In this document: positions 21,866 to 32,223 of the stretch, one piece after another | Layout of the letters: each line of letters begins with the position of its first letter | Position numbering within the stretch: the first letter of the stretch is position 1 | Source: Nephrocerus scutellatus | Taxonomy: Eukaryota; Arthropoda; Insecta; Diptera; Pipunculidae | Length of the DNA: 64,000 nt | Reading direction: 5' to 3' | Assembly (NCBI GenBank): GCA_947095585.1 | Contig: OX352763.1 | Coordinates: 63,025,016 to 63,089,015, forward strand | Notes under the pieces: generated by a model | Databases searched by the model: none | Seen by the model: only the letters and a program-made list of their open reading frames with translations | Told to the model about the DNA's origin: nothing | Translations under genes and position numbers: made by a program

Positions 21866-23050
21866 CTATAGTGCGGCCTGGGATGTTGTGGGGCGCTCGA
21901 CCGTGATGGGGCGTTCCGAGCAAATGGGTAAGGGGCTTGCGGCACTTCCTGTATCCCTTGGCACGACCTCACAGAGCCGGTTCAGCACGTTGCTGGTCAA
22001 TGGTCGGTTTGGCTGTGGTGGCCTTTTCTTCCATTTAACTTCTCTTAATCTTTGTTGTGATGTCTTTTTGGGTGGAGGAGCCATCGGTGGTCGGGGCCTG
22101 GTACGGCGATGACATCCTGGCACCGGTGGTTCGTCCGTACATTTGGTGAGTTGTTTGTTGTCGGACATCTCGTTGACGACTGGTATCTCTTGATTGACTA
22201 TACCCACGGTCTGAGTTATCTCCTCCTGCAGAGTTTCGGATATTTCCTTGTAATCTTTTACGTGAGCTGTGAGGGTTTTCTTGTTATTCCCTTCCAAGAT
22301 AAATATGACGGGGGAGATTCTCTTCTGTACTCGGTAAGGTCCGATGTACCGTGGGGCCATTTTGGCGGCAAATTGCTGAGCGGCCGAGGAGAGTGGTCGA
22401 TGATGATAATACACCATTCCTACTGCAGGTGTCCACGGGTGGCGTCGGAGGTCGTAGTACCTCTTCTGCGTTCCAAATGCTTTTGCGAGACTCAGCCGGA
22501 CTAAGGCGAGTATCTCGTGCAGTCTGGTCACGCGTTCTGCCGTGTCAGGCTCGGAATTTAACGGTATGTCCGGTGTGGACGGTAGGCGTAATTTGCGGCC
22601 AAAATTTAGATATGCCGCTGAATACCCTGTTACTTTGTTTCGGCTAGTGTTTATAGCTAACATTAGCTCTGGTAGATGCTCATCCCATCTGCGATGGTCG
22701 GTCTTTACATATTGCGCGATCATGGTCTTGATGACGCGGTTCATCCTTTCAGTTGGGTTGGCTTGCGGCGTATATGGCGGCGTAAACCTTTGCTTTATTT
22801 GTAATTGCGCGAGCAGATTTTGGAACTGTCTACTTCTGTATTGCGTACCGTTGTCAGTAATTAATAATTTTGGGCAGCCATACCGGCTAAGTATCCGTTC
22901 CCTAAATTCTCTTATCAACGCGGGGGTTGTGGCATCGTGCAAAGCCATGACTTCGGCTAATTTCGAAAACTTGTCGTAGAAAACGAGTATCATCGTGTTT
23001 CCCTTAGACGAACGTGTCAGTGGTCCTACAAAGTCGGAGCATACAATTTC
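21866..23050 (-). pseudogene. pol: Integrase of element C
   Basis: The catalytic triad is visible: Asp in CSDFVGPL (just before 22993), Asp in ITDNGTQY, and Glu in NPTERMNRV. A GPY/F-type module follows (APRYIGPYRV) and then a long Pro-rich tail. The core is a clean open frame from about 23050 to 21866. The zinc-binding N-terminal part lies in the preceding frame and has lost a His (AGYMG where AGHxG is usual). It belongs to the Ty3/gypsy integrases. Confidence 0.85.
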
Positions 23051-23069
23051 CCATGGATGGTTGCGGCAG

Positions 23070-24340
23070 TCATATACATTTTTCCAGCGGGTTGCAAGTT
23101 GATACCTTGTATTCTATCACGTAGGGCAACTCCGGACAAATCGCGCAACGTCGCGAAATAATCCCGGCCAATAGAAGGTACCCGCAATCCGGGCAATAGT
23201 TTTTGCTATTCCCATGTAGCCTGCGGTCACATCTGTGTGATTTTCTTCCAAAACTTGTTGACGCAATGGTTTGGGGACGCAAATCTTCCATGAAGATTGA
23301 GCGGTTTCGGTGTAACAGGTTGGGTTATAGATGTGTCTGTATAGAGTTTTGTCGAGGACCTGGTATTCGAGGTTGCCAGTAACAGGTAATAATATTTGTA
23401 TTTGGGGCTCCTCGGTGGGGTGTCTAAACAAGACGTCTGCCACAGTATTGGATGACCCCTTTCGATAACGAATCTCGAAGTCATGTTGTTGTAACGATTG
23501 ATGATCAGTCTGTACAAGGAAATTATACCCTTCTAGGTATGGTCTCATTTTCCGTATACCCCATATTACCGCCACTACTACTGCTTTTATTTTGTCGGGA
23601 AGATATCGCATTTCTGCCTTGATAAACTCACATTTCTCAGCATTGATCTTAAGTCTGGTCGATTTCAAGCGTTTAAATACCTCGGTTAGAGCAGCCATAT
23701 GCTCTGCGAAGGTTCTTCCGATGACAATGATATCATCCAAGTAGGCGAACGCGTACGGTTCCAATTCCGGACTGATAATTCTGTCGAGCAGTCTTTGAAA
23801 AGTAGCAGGGGCTGAGTGTAACCCAAACGGCATGACTTTCCTCGACCAGGAACGGTGAACGCGGTATATGGTCGACTTGTTGCCTTCAGCGGTATCTGCC
23901 AGTATCCTTGCTTAAGGTCGATCGTAGAAATGTATTTGGCTCCTTTGAGCTTGTCGAGTATGTGGTTAATCTGTGGTAGCGGATATGCATCTTTGATTGA
24001 GATTTCGTTTAATTGTCGATAGTCAACGCATAGCCTCCAGCTACCCTGCCTGCTTCTTCTTGACCAACACGATGGGTGAGCTATATGGACTGTTGGATGA
24101 TTCTATTTTCCCTTCTGCCAATAATTGGTCGATCTATTCGTTAATAATCGCTTGCATCGCGGGGTTTCTTGGCATGTATCGCTGTTTGAACGGCCGCTGG
24201 TGTTTGAGTCGAATCTCATGCTCGGTAACACTGGTGGGTCCTTTAACATTTTCAAACTGTGGTAATTCGGTGGCCAGGAATTTGTCCAATTGCTGCCCTT
24301 CGGTCAGCAGACTTTGTATTACTGGTTGACTAGGTTCGGT
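23070..24340 (-). pseudogene. pol: Reverse transcriptase and deleted RNase H of element C
   Basis: The fingers region (24200-23840) shows WRLCVDYRQLN, DAYPLPQIN and STIDLKQGYWQI across frame breaks. Then MPFGLHSAPATFQRL and the catalytic YLDDIIVIG follow in the frame from 23833. After AEMRYL the frame jumps straight to RPYLEGYNFLVQTDHQSL, so the RT thumb and most of RNase H are deleted in frame. The frame ends in the integrase zinc region (YWPGL, SCPT). Confidence 0.8.
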
Positions 24341-24348
24341 TCGTGCTA

Positions 24349-24640
24349 TTATTGTATTTTTCCTTGGTTAATGGTGAAACTAAATTTCGATAGGAAATCG
24401 GTTCCTATTAGGAACTTGTCCATCAGTTCTGGTATGAAGACAAACTCTTGGGTGTACGTTTGGCCTTCCCATTTCAATTGAATCATATATGCCTGACGAG
24501 CAGTGACTGTAGATTTGTTGGCTAAGGCGAAAGTCATAGCTATCGGTCTAACTGGTACTTGGTTGGTTATACAGACTTGCTGTATCGTTTTTCCGATGCA
24601 TGATTTCCCTGCCCTGTATCGATGACGGCATTATATTGTT
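24349..24640 (-). pseudogene. pol: Aspartic protease of element C
   Basis: VIDTG is visible near 24630 in a frame with a stop soon after. The C-terminal half (24537-24349) has MDKFLIGTDFLSKFSF, the second conserved protease block. A frame change separates the two halves. Confidence 0.65.
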
Positions 24641-24659
24641 TATTGTAACATTCAATTGG

Positions 24660-26096
24660 TTATGTATATGAGGCGTGACTGAGGACAGTCGGGTCTGGGA
24701 CGTCTAATGCCACATGGGATTGGACAGCCCGCTGGCGTTTCCCCGGTCTACATTGACCGTTGTGGTGCTGTATACCATATACGCCGCAGTATGAACAGAA
24801 CAGTGGTGCCTGTTGGCATTTCTTTCGAACATGCCCAGGTTGACCGCACTTCCAAAAATGGGTTTTCCGTTTATATGCGCTGGTTGGTGGTATACCAATG
24901 GTGGGTATCTGGTCGTTGATCTGGCTGGTATGCTGTGGATATGTTACATCGTTGGCCACGAAAGGGTATGTGACATTACTGGCATGATGCGGATATGTTA
25001 CAGCGTAAGCCACGATAGGGTATGTGACATTACTGGCATAATGGGGATATGTTACATCGTTGACCACGATAGGGTATGTGACATTACTGGCATGATGCGG
25101 ATATGTTACATAGTTGGTTTGTGGTATCGGTGCGAAGATTAGTCGAGCTGACTGGATGGTCGTCTGGTATGGAACGGGCACCTGCTGCGGTGCTGGTGGA
25201 CTACAATGTGTGTGTGGTGCAACTGCTGGTTGAAACGGTGGTGCTGTGTAACGAAATGGTGGTGCAGTAGGGCGTAGTAGTACTTGCCGACTCGACATCT
25301 GCGTAGGCCGCGACGAATGTTGTTCGGTCGTCAAACACTCGAAGTCCTCGATGAGGGCGGTGAGTTCTGACAAACTTGTGAACTCTCGGCGTTTAATGTA
25401 ATGCCGGTATTCCGGGCGCAAGTTATCATAAATTCGCTGCAGCTTCTCGTCGGTCATGAGGGAAGTATGCCATCTCATCAGGGCCTGAATCGCAGTGATG
25501 AAATCCTTCCCTTTTTCTTTATTACACTGTGTTCGATTTCGAATGCGGTCTAGTAGTTGTGAGTAGAACCGTGGAGGTAAAAAGAAACGGCACAGTTCTT
25601 CGCTAAATGTGTCCCAGCTATTTAGCAATTCTTTATTATTTCTGTACCACACTAGTCCGGTCCCTTTTAGTAATTCGGGTAGCGTGCGTACAATTCGGTC
25701 GAGAGGCAACTGGTAACAATCAGCCAGTTCTTCCACGCGTTCCAAAAATTCTAGTGGGTTGTTTGTACCCCCGTCGTACCTTACATTCTATTTCCTAACT
25801 TTATCCATTACTTCAGAGTCAGATGGACGATAGGCTAGCGGCTGCGAAGTACTTGCATCTACTGCTGGGTGGATGACTATTGGAATTTCGGCCATTTTTC
25901 TGTTTGTTGATGCTGTTTCCCCAGTCCGCATTTCTTCACAAGATTTGAACTTTTTTAATTCAGCTGCTGATTTCTTTCGTAGTTCATCTACGGTTCCTGT
26001 CTGGTCTATGCTACGACGTTCCAGTTCGCTGATCAGTTCTTCTTTTCTTAAAGAGTACACCCCAGATGCACTCTGTCCAGTGTCTGTGGTTGCCAT
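24660..26096 (-). pseudogene. gag: gag of element C (SAP-like, capsid, zinc knuckles), one in-frame stop
   Basis: ATG at 26096. Residues 12-45 (VYSLRKEELISELERR..., TVDELRKK) resemble a SAP helix-extension-helix motif. One in-frame TAG at 25788-25790 falls where the related Gag of element K has Trp (VRKW). The capsid follows (RVEELADCYQL, LVWYRNN, FLPPRFYSQL). A linker carries a repeated VTYPHHASN motif with about 20-residue period. It is followed by CGQPGHVRKKC and a second Cys/His cluster CSYCGVYGIQHHNGQC. Only this one stop disrupts it. Confidence 0.8.
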
Positions 26097-26326
26097 TGCC
26101 AAAAAGGTGGTTTGTTGCTCGGGTCTGAATTTGCGCACTTCCCGGTTGGTGCCCAGACTATATCAGTGGTGACGCTTTCACCAATATCAGCAAAATGTTC
26201 CCTTAGGTAGTTGGCCCGGTAGATGTCTCTTTCGTAAATAATAATAATAATTTTTCTCTGCTGGTATTATTCTAATCGTTGCCTTAGAATGATGCCAGTT
26301 CTAATCTCATATTTTTTCTAGTGGTG

Positions 26327-26486
26327 CGACCGTTCTTGTCGTCAGCTTACATTAACGTTGGTTTTAAATTTTCTGGTGATGCGACTATTCTAGTCGTCGA
26401 CTTATGTTAAAACGGGCTCTAAATATATTTCTGCTGGTGCGACCACTCGTGTCGTCTGCTTAAAGTTATTGCGACCATTCGTGTCG
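26327..26486 (-). repeat. Leader of element C: four CGAC-N7-GTCG stem-loops
   Basis: Four copies of CGAC, 7 nt, GTCG (26327-26341, 26382-26396, 26440-26454, 26472-26486) share a TGGTGCGAC...GTCGTCNGCTTA context. The loops differ. They lie between the primer site and gag, in the untranslated leader. Confidence 0.75.
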
Positions 26487-26560
26487 TCGGCTTATATTAA
26501 AATTATATAATTATGTTTATATATATTTTTCCTCGTCGGTGATGTGACTATTCTAATATA

Positions 26561-26578
26561 GTCCCTGCTCGGGCGCCA
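26561..26578 (-). other. Primer-binding site copy (lysine tRNA type)
   Basis: The minus strand reads TGGCGCCCGAGCAGGGAC, four bases from a TGTAACG/CGTTACA LTR-like end. It differs at one position from the primer site of lentiviruses that use tRNA-Lys(UUU). The same 18 nt occur in element K at 53841. Confidence 0.75.
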
Positions 26579-26675
26579 AATTTGTAACGTCCCTGTTTAT
26601 ATTAGAGTTATACTTATATAATTACGTATATTTTCTTGGTTTTAGCGGGGGGGGGGGGGTGACTATTTTAATATA

Positions 26676-26693
26676 GTCCCTGCTCGTGCGCCA
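26676..26693 (-). other. Second primer-binding site copy next to the LTR
   Basis: It is the same motif with one change (GTGCGCC for GGGCGCC on +), four bases from the LTR edge at 26698. A ~50-bp segment around it duplicates 26538-26590. The intervening sequence contains a run of 13 G (26647-26659). Confidence 0.7.
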
Positions 26694-26855
26694 AATTTGT
26701 AACGTTTCTACTCGGGTGACGCTCGCCGGTTTACCCAGGGTTCTTCTCCTTTTGTTTTTGTTTTTATTATTTCTTTTCTTTTCTTCTCTTCTTGAGATTT
26801 AATACTATATAACACTTTTTCAAATGCTTCAACTAAGAATAACTACTTATTTATA

Positions 26856-26857
<2 letters not shown>

Positions 26858-26925
<68 letters not shown>

Positions 26926-26934
26926 ATTTATATA
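26858..26934. repeat. (TA)n microsatellite
   Basis: A nearly uninterrupted TA dinucleotide run within the LTR of element C. Confidence 0.9.
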
Positions 26935-27001
26935 AGTGCCTATATAGGTGATTGGCGCATCCAATACCCTATACCACAGTCGGACTTCTCAGTCAGTCAG
27001 T

Positions 27002-27327
27002 GGGGAAACATAGACTGAAGTTACTTATTCCCCGCTATATGCGATGTGTACAGACCAAAATGGGCTTTAATGAGGAAGAGGCGATTAAATCCACTTACTT
27101 CCTATTAAGTGCAATGCCGGTCAATAGAATGCGGCGCAAGTAAGAAAAAACGATCAAATGCACTTATTTCTTACAAGCCCACGAGGAATTTCGGCTTAGC
27201 ATACCATCAGTGACGAAAAGGCGATTAAATCCACTTATTTCGCACTGCGAGTATTGCTTGTAGACTTCCAGCCGGGGTGCAATATCTTAGTAGGAGAAGG
27301 CGATTAAATCCACTTATCTCTTACTAA
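27002..27327. repeat. Array of five hairpins with a common loop and different stems
   Basis: Loops start at 27008, 27079, 27148, 27219 and 27298 (spacing 71, 69, 71, 79). Hairpins 2, 4 and 5 have the identical 19-nt loop AGGCGATTAAATCCACTTA; hairpin 3 has AAACGATCAAATGCACTTA; hairpin 1 has a diverged 20-nt loop ending ACTTA. Stems are unrelated in sequence yet complementary: GGGGAA/TTCCCC; TTAAT-AGGAAG/CTTCCTATTAA with one bulge; GTAAGAAA/TTTCTTAC; CAGTG-CGAAA/TTTCGCACTG with one bulge; TTAGTAGGAGA/TCTCTTACTAA with one G-T. The array lies about 300-630 nt from the primer site, probably in the transcribed leader. Function unknown. Confidence 0.85.
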
Positions 27328-27942
27328 GGCTAATGCCACACGAGCTCTAAAATGGTCGCGCGGCAAATTGTCCGCACGCCCGGAGAAAATTTCGTTGTTG
27401 TCACACGAGCTGCATTTTGACCGCGCGACAGCATATTTTGCTGATCATGCTTGGTAGTTTAGTTTGGTTATTCAAGATGAATACAGTTCAAAATAATGTT
27501 TTATTTTTATATTTGTTGCAAAAAGAAAGAAAGAATCAATACGATCCATGATTTTCTTTCCTAAATTCATTAATTTAATTTATGTATTGCAACCGGGAAA
27601 TTTAAAAATGCATTTAGACTCACCTTGCCTTACAAAAATTAAATTTTAAATGACGCACTCCAATATTTGGACGCTCGTATATTCATTCTGATATATAATA
27701 GTACCCCTCACGACGCACTACGATGCCTTTGAAAAATTAAATTTTAAATGACGCGCTCCCATTTGGACGCTCGTGTGTTCATTCTGATATATAATAGTAC
27801 CCCTCCTGACGCTCTACGGTTCGCGCGCCATGAAGGGAAGTCGCGCGACCATACCTACTCCTTTTTGTCGCGGACGCTCGTGTGTACTATTCCATTGGTT
27901 CTCTGGGTACTCATGGCAGAAGGAGCTCGTGTGTCATTAGCC
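27328..27942. mobile_element. 615-bp MITE with 20-bp terminal inverted repeats
   Basis: The left end GGCTAATGCCACACGAGCTC and the reverse complement of the right end match at 19 of 20 positions. Both ends are flanked by TAA (27325-27327, 27943-27945). A 3-bp TWA duplication is typical of PIF/Harbinger elements. Inside, a ~95-bp segment around TTAAATTTTAAATGACGC is repeated at 27640 and 27738. No transposase frame. It sits directly against the last hairpin of the array. Confidence 0.8.
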
Positions 27943-28736
27943 TAAAAGATTACAGGAGCTGCTTATATGTATAGGGTTCAGTAGGTTACTGTGCCCTTCA
28001 AAAAGTTGTCCGTGCAGAACGTTGAGAGACTCTAACCGCTTTTAGTGTGTGGAGTTTCTTTCCCTTGTTCGTGTAGAATGCAGAAAGAAGTACACCGAGT
28101 TTGGTATTTGGAGGGAGTATATTTCTCTGATTATACTGAATTTTCGGTCCCTATGTCTTTAATAAAAAATAAAGGCTTGTTGAGGATTATATTTATATTC
28201 GAAATCAAAAAGTAACTTCTAATAATCTTTGACTGATTATTTATTGTTTAATTAATAATGATATTCTATAAGAATACACCCTTTTCTCCATTGTTTATAA
28301 CAATTTCAAGCCTTCTCCTTTATTATAAAGACATAGGGCCGAGTGGTTATTTTACTACAGGCGGTATATAAATTAAAAAAATTCGAGTCAATGTCTGGGT
28401 ATGAACTTGGCAACTAGAGATTTCTAGCTCATAGCTCTCCTATGGCGCTATTGACTTACTGGAGTAACCCAAGAATATATCTTAATATCAACGTCTAGAA
28501 GTATGCCTGTTGAATGCATTATTCTGCCGCATACTGACTACGTTGATATTCCTAAATGGTTACTCAAGAAATTATTTTGAAAATTTATACGTTTCTATGT
28601 ACGTATGTATATATTTTGCATGGCGCCATGAAATTCATATGGGATTTTTTCGCACATAATATATATCTATATATTTTTGAATATAATTTTACTAGCTGTG
28701 GCTGTGGCGTAGTTGCTGACAGGCAACTTCGTTACA

Positions 28737-29384
28737 ACCTAAACGAACGGGCCAAAACCAAAAAGGTCATTCTGATGTGGTCTCCAGGCCATTCAGGCAT
28801 TAAATGGAACGCGGCAGCAGACCTCTGCGCAAGAGGAGGCGCGGAAGATACCTTTACTGGTCCCGAGCCAAGCATTGCCTACAGGAAGAGCCACCTCAAA
28901 AACAAAATAAAAGAGTAGGCAAATAACGCAATCGAGACTGAATGGGATTCATCAACTACGATGAAACAAACCAAAAAGCTTCTTAAATACAACATTAAAA
29001 ACACAAACAAAGCAATGAAGTTAAGCCGATATACACTCAGATCCCCTGTCTGGTACATGACGGGACATGGCCCATTTAATGGCCACTTAACAAAAATGGG
29101 GAAATCCCAAACAGATCGCTGCCGCTTTTGCGGCGAGGCAGAGGAGATTCCAGAACACATACTTTTTATATGTGATGCCCTCACCCGAAAAAGACTTCAA
29201 TACCTCAAGCGGCTCACACAGTTCTATGGCAGAATGCCAGACCTATTGACATGGCAGATATATTGGCATTCATAAAAGGACTTAGCAGCCATCACATAAT
29301 GTGGTAGACATCTGGGAAGCACAATAGACCTTAAGGTCGCAGTGCACAAGGCTTACCAGCCCACCCACAACAACAACAACAACA
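28737..29384 (+). mobile_element. LINE 3' fragment interrupted by the LTR of element C
   Basis: Sequence starts at the outer edge of the LTR in the middle of an RNase H frame and ends in a CAA repeat (29368-29383). The 5' part of this LINE is not present on the other side of element C, which is truncated. Confidence 0.7.
28741..29275 (+). pseudogene. LINE ORF2 end: RNase H tail and Cys/His motif
   Basis: MWSPGHSGIKWNAAADLCAR is the last RNase H motif. After an in-frame TAG (28916-28918) the frame continues to a CRFCGEAEEIPEHILFIC zinc-binding motif, typical of the C-terminus of jockey/LOA/I-type ORF2 proteins. Confidence 0.7.
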
Positions 29385-29469
29385 CCATTGACATCTTACA
29401 AATACAGCCGCTTTTATTATTTTGTCACAGAATTAGTATGCGTAGAGTTGGGCTTTTTGTAGAGAAGGT

Positions 29470-30668
29470 TAATTTTGTAGACGACAAATCCATTTTTGTG
29501 AAAATTATGAGCAGCAGCGCTCAATCTATGGGATGGAGCTCAGCCTAGAAGACCGTGGGACTTACTCCCATTGGTATTGAGACCTTTGTATTGGGTCTGA
29601 AGATGCCAGCACCAACTCCAGATTTCATCTTCGATGCATCAGTGAACCAAACCAGACCACTAGCGTCTAGCGCCGGAACACCATTACCCAGCTTGCACGG
29701 TCTAAAATTGCTACCTCAAATAACCTGTCGAAACAGTGCTCCCTGACCATAAAGTCGGGTATTGTGCAGAACATGTCTCTTTCAGGAATTGAGTTGAGAA
29801 TTTTCAAGTGTCCCACATGGTCGCCTGGTTTATACTTATATTCTAGTTGCAGCTTTATAGCGCATCTAGCGGCCGTCTTCCTAATGAAGATTTGCAGGGG
29901 CGAAAGCCCCTGCGGCTTCTAATGCTGTCGTAGGGCAGGTACGCATGGTACCTGTAATACCGAGACAGGCGATTCTTTGAAGCTTCTGAAGCTCGTTTGC
30001 CGTTGTCCGTTCAAGCACCTTGGGCCGCCAATATATGGCCGCGTTCGTGATAATGGGCCTCACCATCGTTGTATACATCCAGTGTATCATCTTAGGATTG
30101 TGACCCCAAGTTCTGCCGTAAAGTCTTCTGCAGGCCCATATGGCCCTTGTAGCACGTTTTGTGGCTGACTTGATATGAGAATTCCAGTTAAGTCTTTTAT
30201 CAAGGATGACACCGAGATATTTGACCTCACTGGAGTATATTAAAGTGGTGCCTTTAATGGTGATTGGTCCTAAATCAACCAATCTTCTTTTTATGTAAGG
30301 CACTAGAACCGTTTTGCAAGGATTGATGGATAGTCCTTCCCCCCAACTCCACTCCGCACCAGTGCACTGCACCGCACTAATAAGAATCGCCAAGTCATCA
30401 GCATAGCCAATAGCGATGTAGCCTGATCTGTGTAGATAAACTAGAAGATGGTTTATGACTAGTGACCACAGAAGGGGAAAAAGGACTCCTCCTTAGGGAC
30501 AACCCTTAACTGCGGTCACAGACACTCCTCCTGAGGAGAAAGTAATATCTCGACTCTCGAGCATAGCCCTAATCCACTGATTGGTCGAGTCTTCGACACC
30601 CTTGCTACTAATGGCTCTCTCTATTGAGTCTCTATTGTAACCACTTTCTGTGAGGTGGGTGCATATTG
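29470..30668 (-). pseudogene. LINE fragment: reverse transcriptase and start of RNase H
   Basis: One frame from about 30665 to 29881 contains VKGCP-stop-GGVL (Gln codon changed to TAA), PLLWSLVINHLL, GYADDLAILI, LGVILDKRLNWNSHI and the thumb region. In other frames further on, WFTDASKMKSGVGAG marks the beginning of RNase H (about 29640-29590). It joins the plus-strand LINE fragment at about 29400-29470 without a clear tail. Confidence 0.75.
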
Positions 30669-30689
30669 CATATAACTGCCCAAACAGAG

Positions 30690-32223
30690 TAATGCAGTTT
30701 CGGCGGTAGTTGTAGGAGGAGGAGTAGTAAGAGCTGTTAAAAAATGAGTGCGCTTAACCTTTACGTGCGGTTGAAGTAAAACTTCTTTGACATTGTGGCT
30801 GATATAACGATTAAATGAAAAGGCAAAAGAAGTCCTACAAAACGAATTTTACACAAATGCTTAAGAAATGCCTTAGGTAGGTAGATAGAGTGTTGGTCCA
30901 CGCTTTACTTGTAAGGTCCTCAATTAGAGCTACTGTTCGCCATTTTGATGCTTCTGTAGACTACTGAGAGCTCTTTCAGGTCGTAAAAAAATGGTTAACC
31001 TAAAATGCGGTGTCTTGACCCTGCTATGGCCGGACAACTGCAGAGGAAGTGTATGAGAGTTTCTTTCTCATTTTCATCTTTGCAACTTCTGCAGAAGTTA
31101 TTGTGCGGTATACCCAACACAGCAGCATGACTGCCCACAGGCCAGTGGCCAGTGCTGATAGCCACAACTCTGGCAATATCCTTCCCTGTTCTGGATAACA
31201 GCTCGGTAGTTTCCTTTTTGCTGTAGGATGGCCATATCGATCTTGATATGGCGTAGTTCGACAGACTACTCCACCTGAGCTGTGACTTAGTATTAAAAAA
31301 GGAGAGAATTGGTTCCTTGACTGAGCTCATTGGACAGCTAACCTTTTCCATAGACCTAGTGTCCATAGCGACGCCCATCTTAGCCAATTCGTCCGCCCTC
31401 TCATTACCCTCTATATTACTGTGTCCCGGAGCTCATACTATGGTGAAGTCCAGGAGTTGACTGATCGAGGCCAATTCTTCTTGGCACTGTTGAACTAGTT
31501 TCCAGTTTATTGTGGTCGCATTATGGTAGATTGGCTATCAACACAAATACCAACCCTTCCGATTTGTGTGCTTATGAGCCTTAACGCTCTACAGGCCTCC
31601 CTAATTGCTACAATCTCTACCTGAAAGATGCTAGCCAAATCGGGTAGCTTTAATGACCTTGACAGATTTAGATCGTCCGAGACGATACCTGCACCGACAG
31701 CGTCCTTCATCTTGGATCCGTTAGTGGATATTGTTGCGCCATTTTGCCTCCCAACTGCCCCATCCTTCCAGTTTCCTCTGGTAGGAAACTCAACGCTGAA
31801 CGATGAGTTGAAGCTAAATTTAGTGATGCACTAATCAGTAAATAATGGTATCATGCCTTCAGGTACTGTCTGCAATATATTGCAATACCCGTGTGGTCTA
31901 GTATTAAACCACCCAGACTCTCTGAGTCGTACTGCACTGCACGTCGTAACATACTTGATAAATATGTAAGGAGGTAATATGTACAAGATCGTTTTAAGGG
32001 CCTCGGTCGGGCAAGACCGTAGAGCTCCTGTAATGCCTACTGCCGCTGATCGCTGTAACCAGCTGGCTGAGTTTGGTGTCGTTATACTACTTCTCCATCG
32101 CTAGCCACCAAACCAGCGATACCTAGGTCAGAAATGGTCGTACAACAGCTGTGTACAGCCAAAGAGCCATCTTTGGTTGAAGACCCCATTTCTTTCAGAT
32201 GGTTTTGCTGCTGGCATAGAGGG
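30690..32223 (-). mobile_element. LINE F, 3' part
   Basis: Continues LINE F after the insertion of element G; AGGG at 32220-32223 is repeated at 39964-39967. The low coordinate is uncertain: no clear tail is visible, and 30690-30994 is non-coding sequence, at least partly 3' UTR. Confidence 0.7.
30995..32223 (-). pseudogene. LINE F ORF2, C-terminal part (RT thumb, RNase H, Cys/His)
   Basis: RT thumb remnants lie from 32223 to about 31800. RNase H is recognisable in VGAGIVSDD, the Glu in FQVEIVAIREA and CVDSQS (31710-31507). A final frame (31387-30995) ends with CRSCKDENEKETLIHFLCSC, the terminal zinc motif. Stops and frame changes occur throughout. Confidence 0.7.

Larger units (their letters stand above)
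15099..28736 (-). mobile_element. Element C: long-LTR gypsy element (Osvaldo/Ulysses-like) with nested insertions
   Basis: Minus-strand order is 5' LTR (28736-26698), primer site, leader, gag, protease, RT, truncated RNase H, integrase, a further ORF, polypurine tract, 3' LTR (20352-19823 and 15177-15099). The LTRs start TGTAACGA. The 3' LTR carries a nested LOA LINE and is cut off at 15099, so no target duplication can be checked. Genes contain stops, frameshifts and an internal RT/RNase H deletion. The clade call rests on Gag type, LTR length (2.0 kb including a 615-bp MITE) and a lysine-tRNA-type primer site, and is inference. Confidence 0.75.
26698..28736 (-). repeat. 5' LTR of element C
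   Basis: The LTR is 2039 bp, from CGTTACA at 28736 (start on the minus strand, TGTAACGAAG) to the TGTAACG at 26698 next to the primer site. It contains a (TA)n tract (26858-26934), the five-hairpin array (27002-27327) and a 615-bp MITE. The distal 640 bp match the 3' LTR pieces. Confidence 0.75.

Noticed and set aside
26824..27018. Tyr/Ile-rich peptide at the (TA)n tract
   Set aside because: Translation of a dinucleotide repeat.
27002..27327. CRISPR-like array (19-nt repeats, ~50-nt spacers)
   Set aside because: Eukaryotic transposon context, imperfect repeats, and the flanks of each repeat are self-complementary, which fits hairpins and not spacers.
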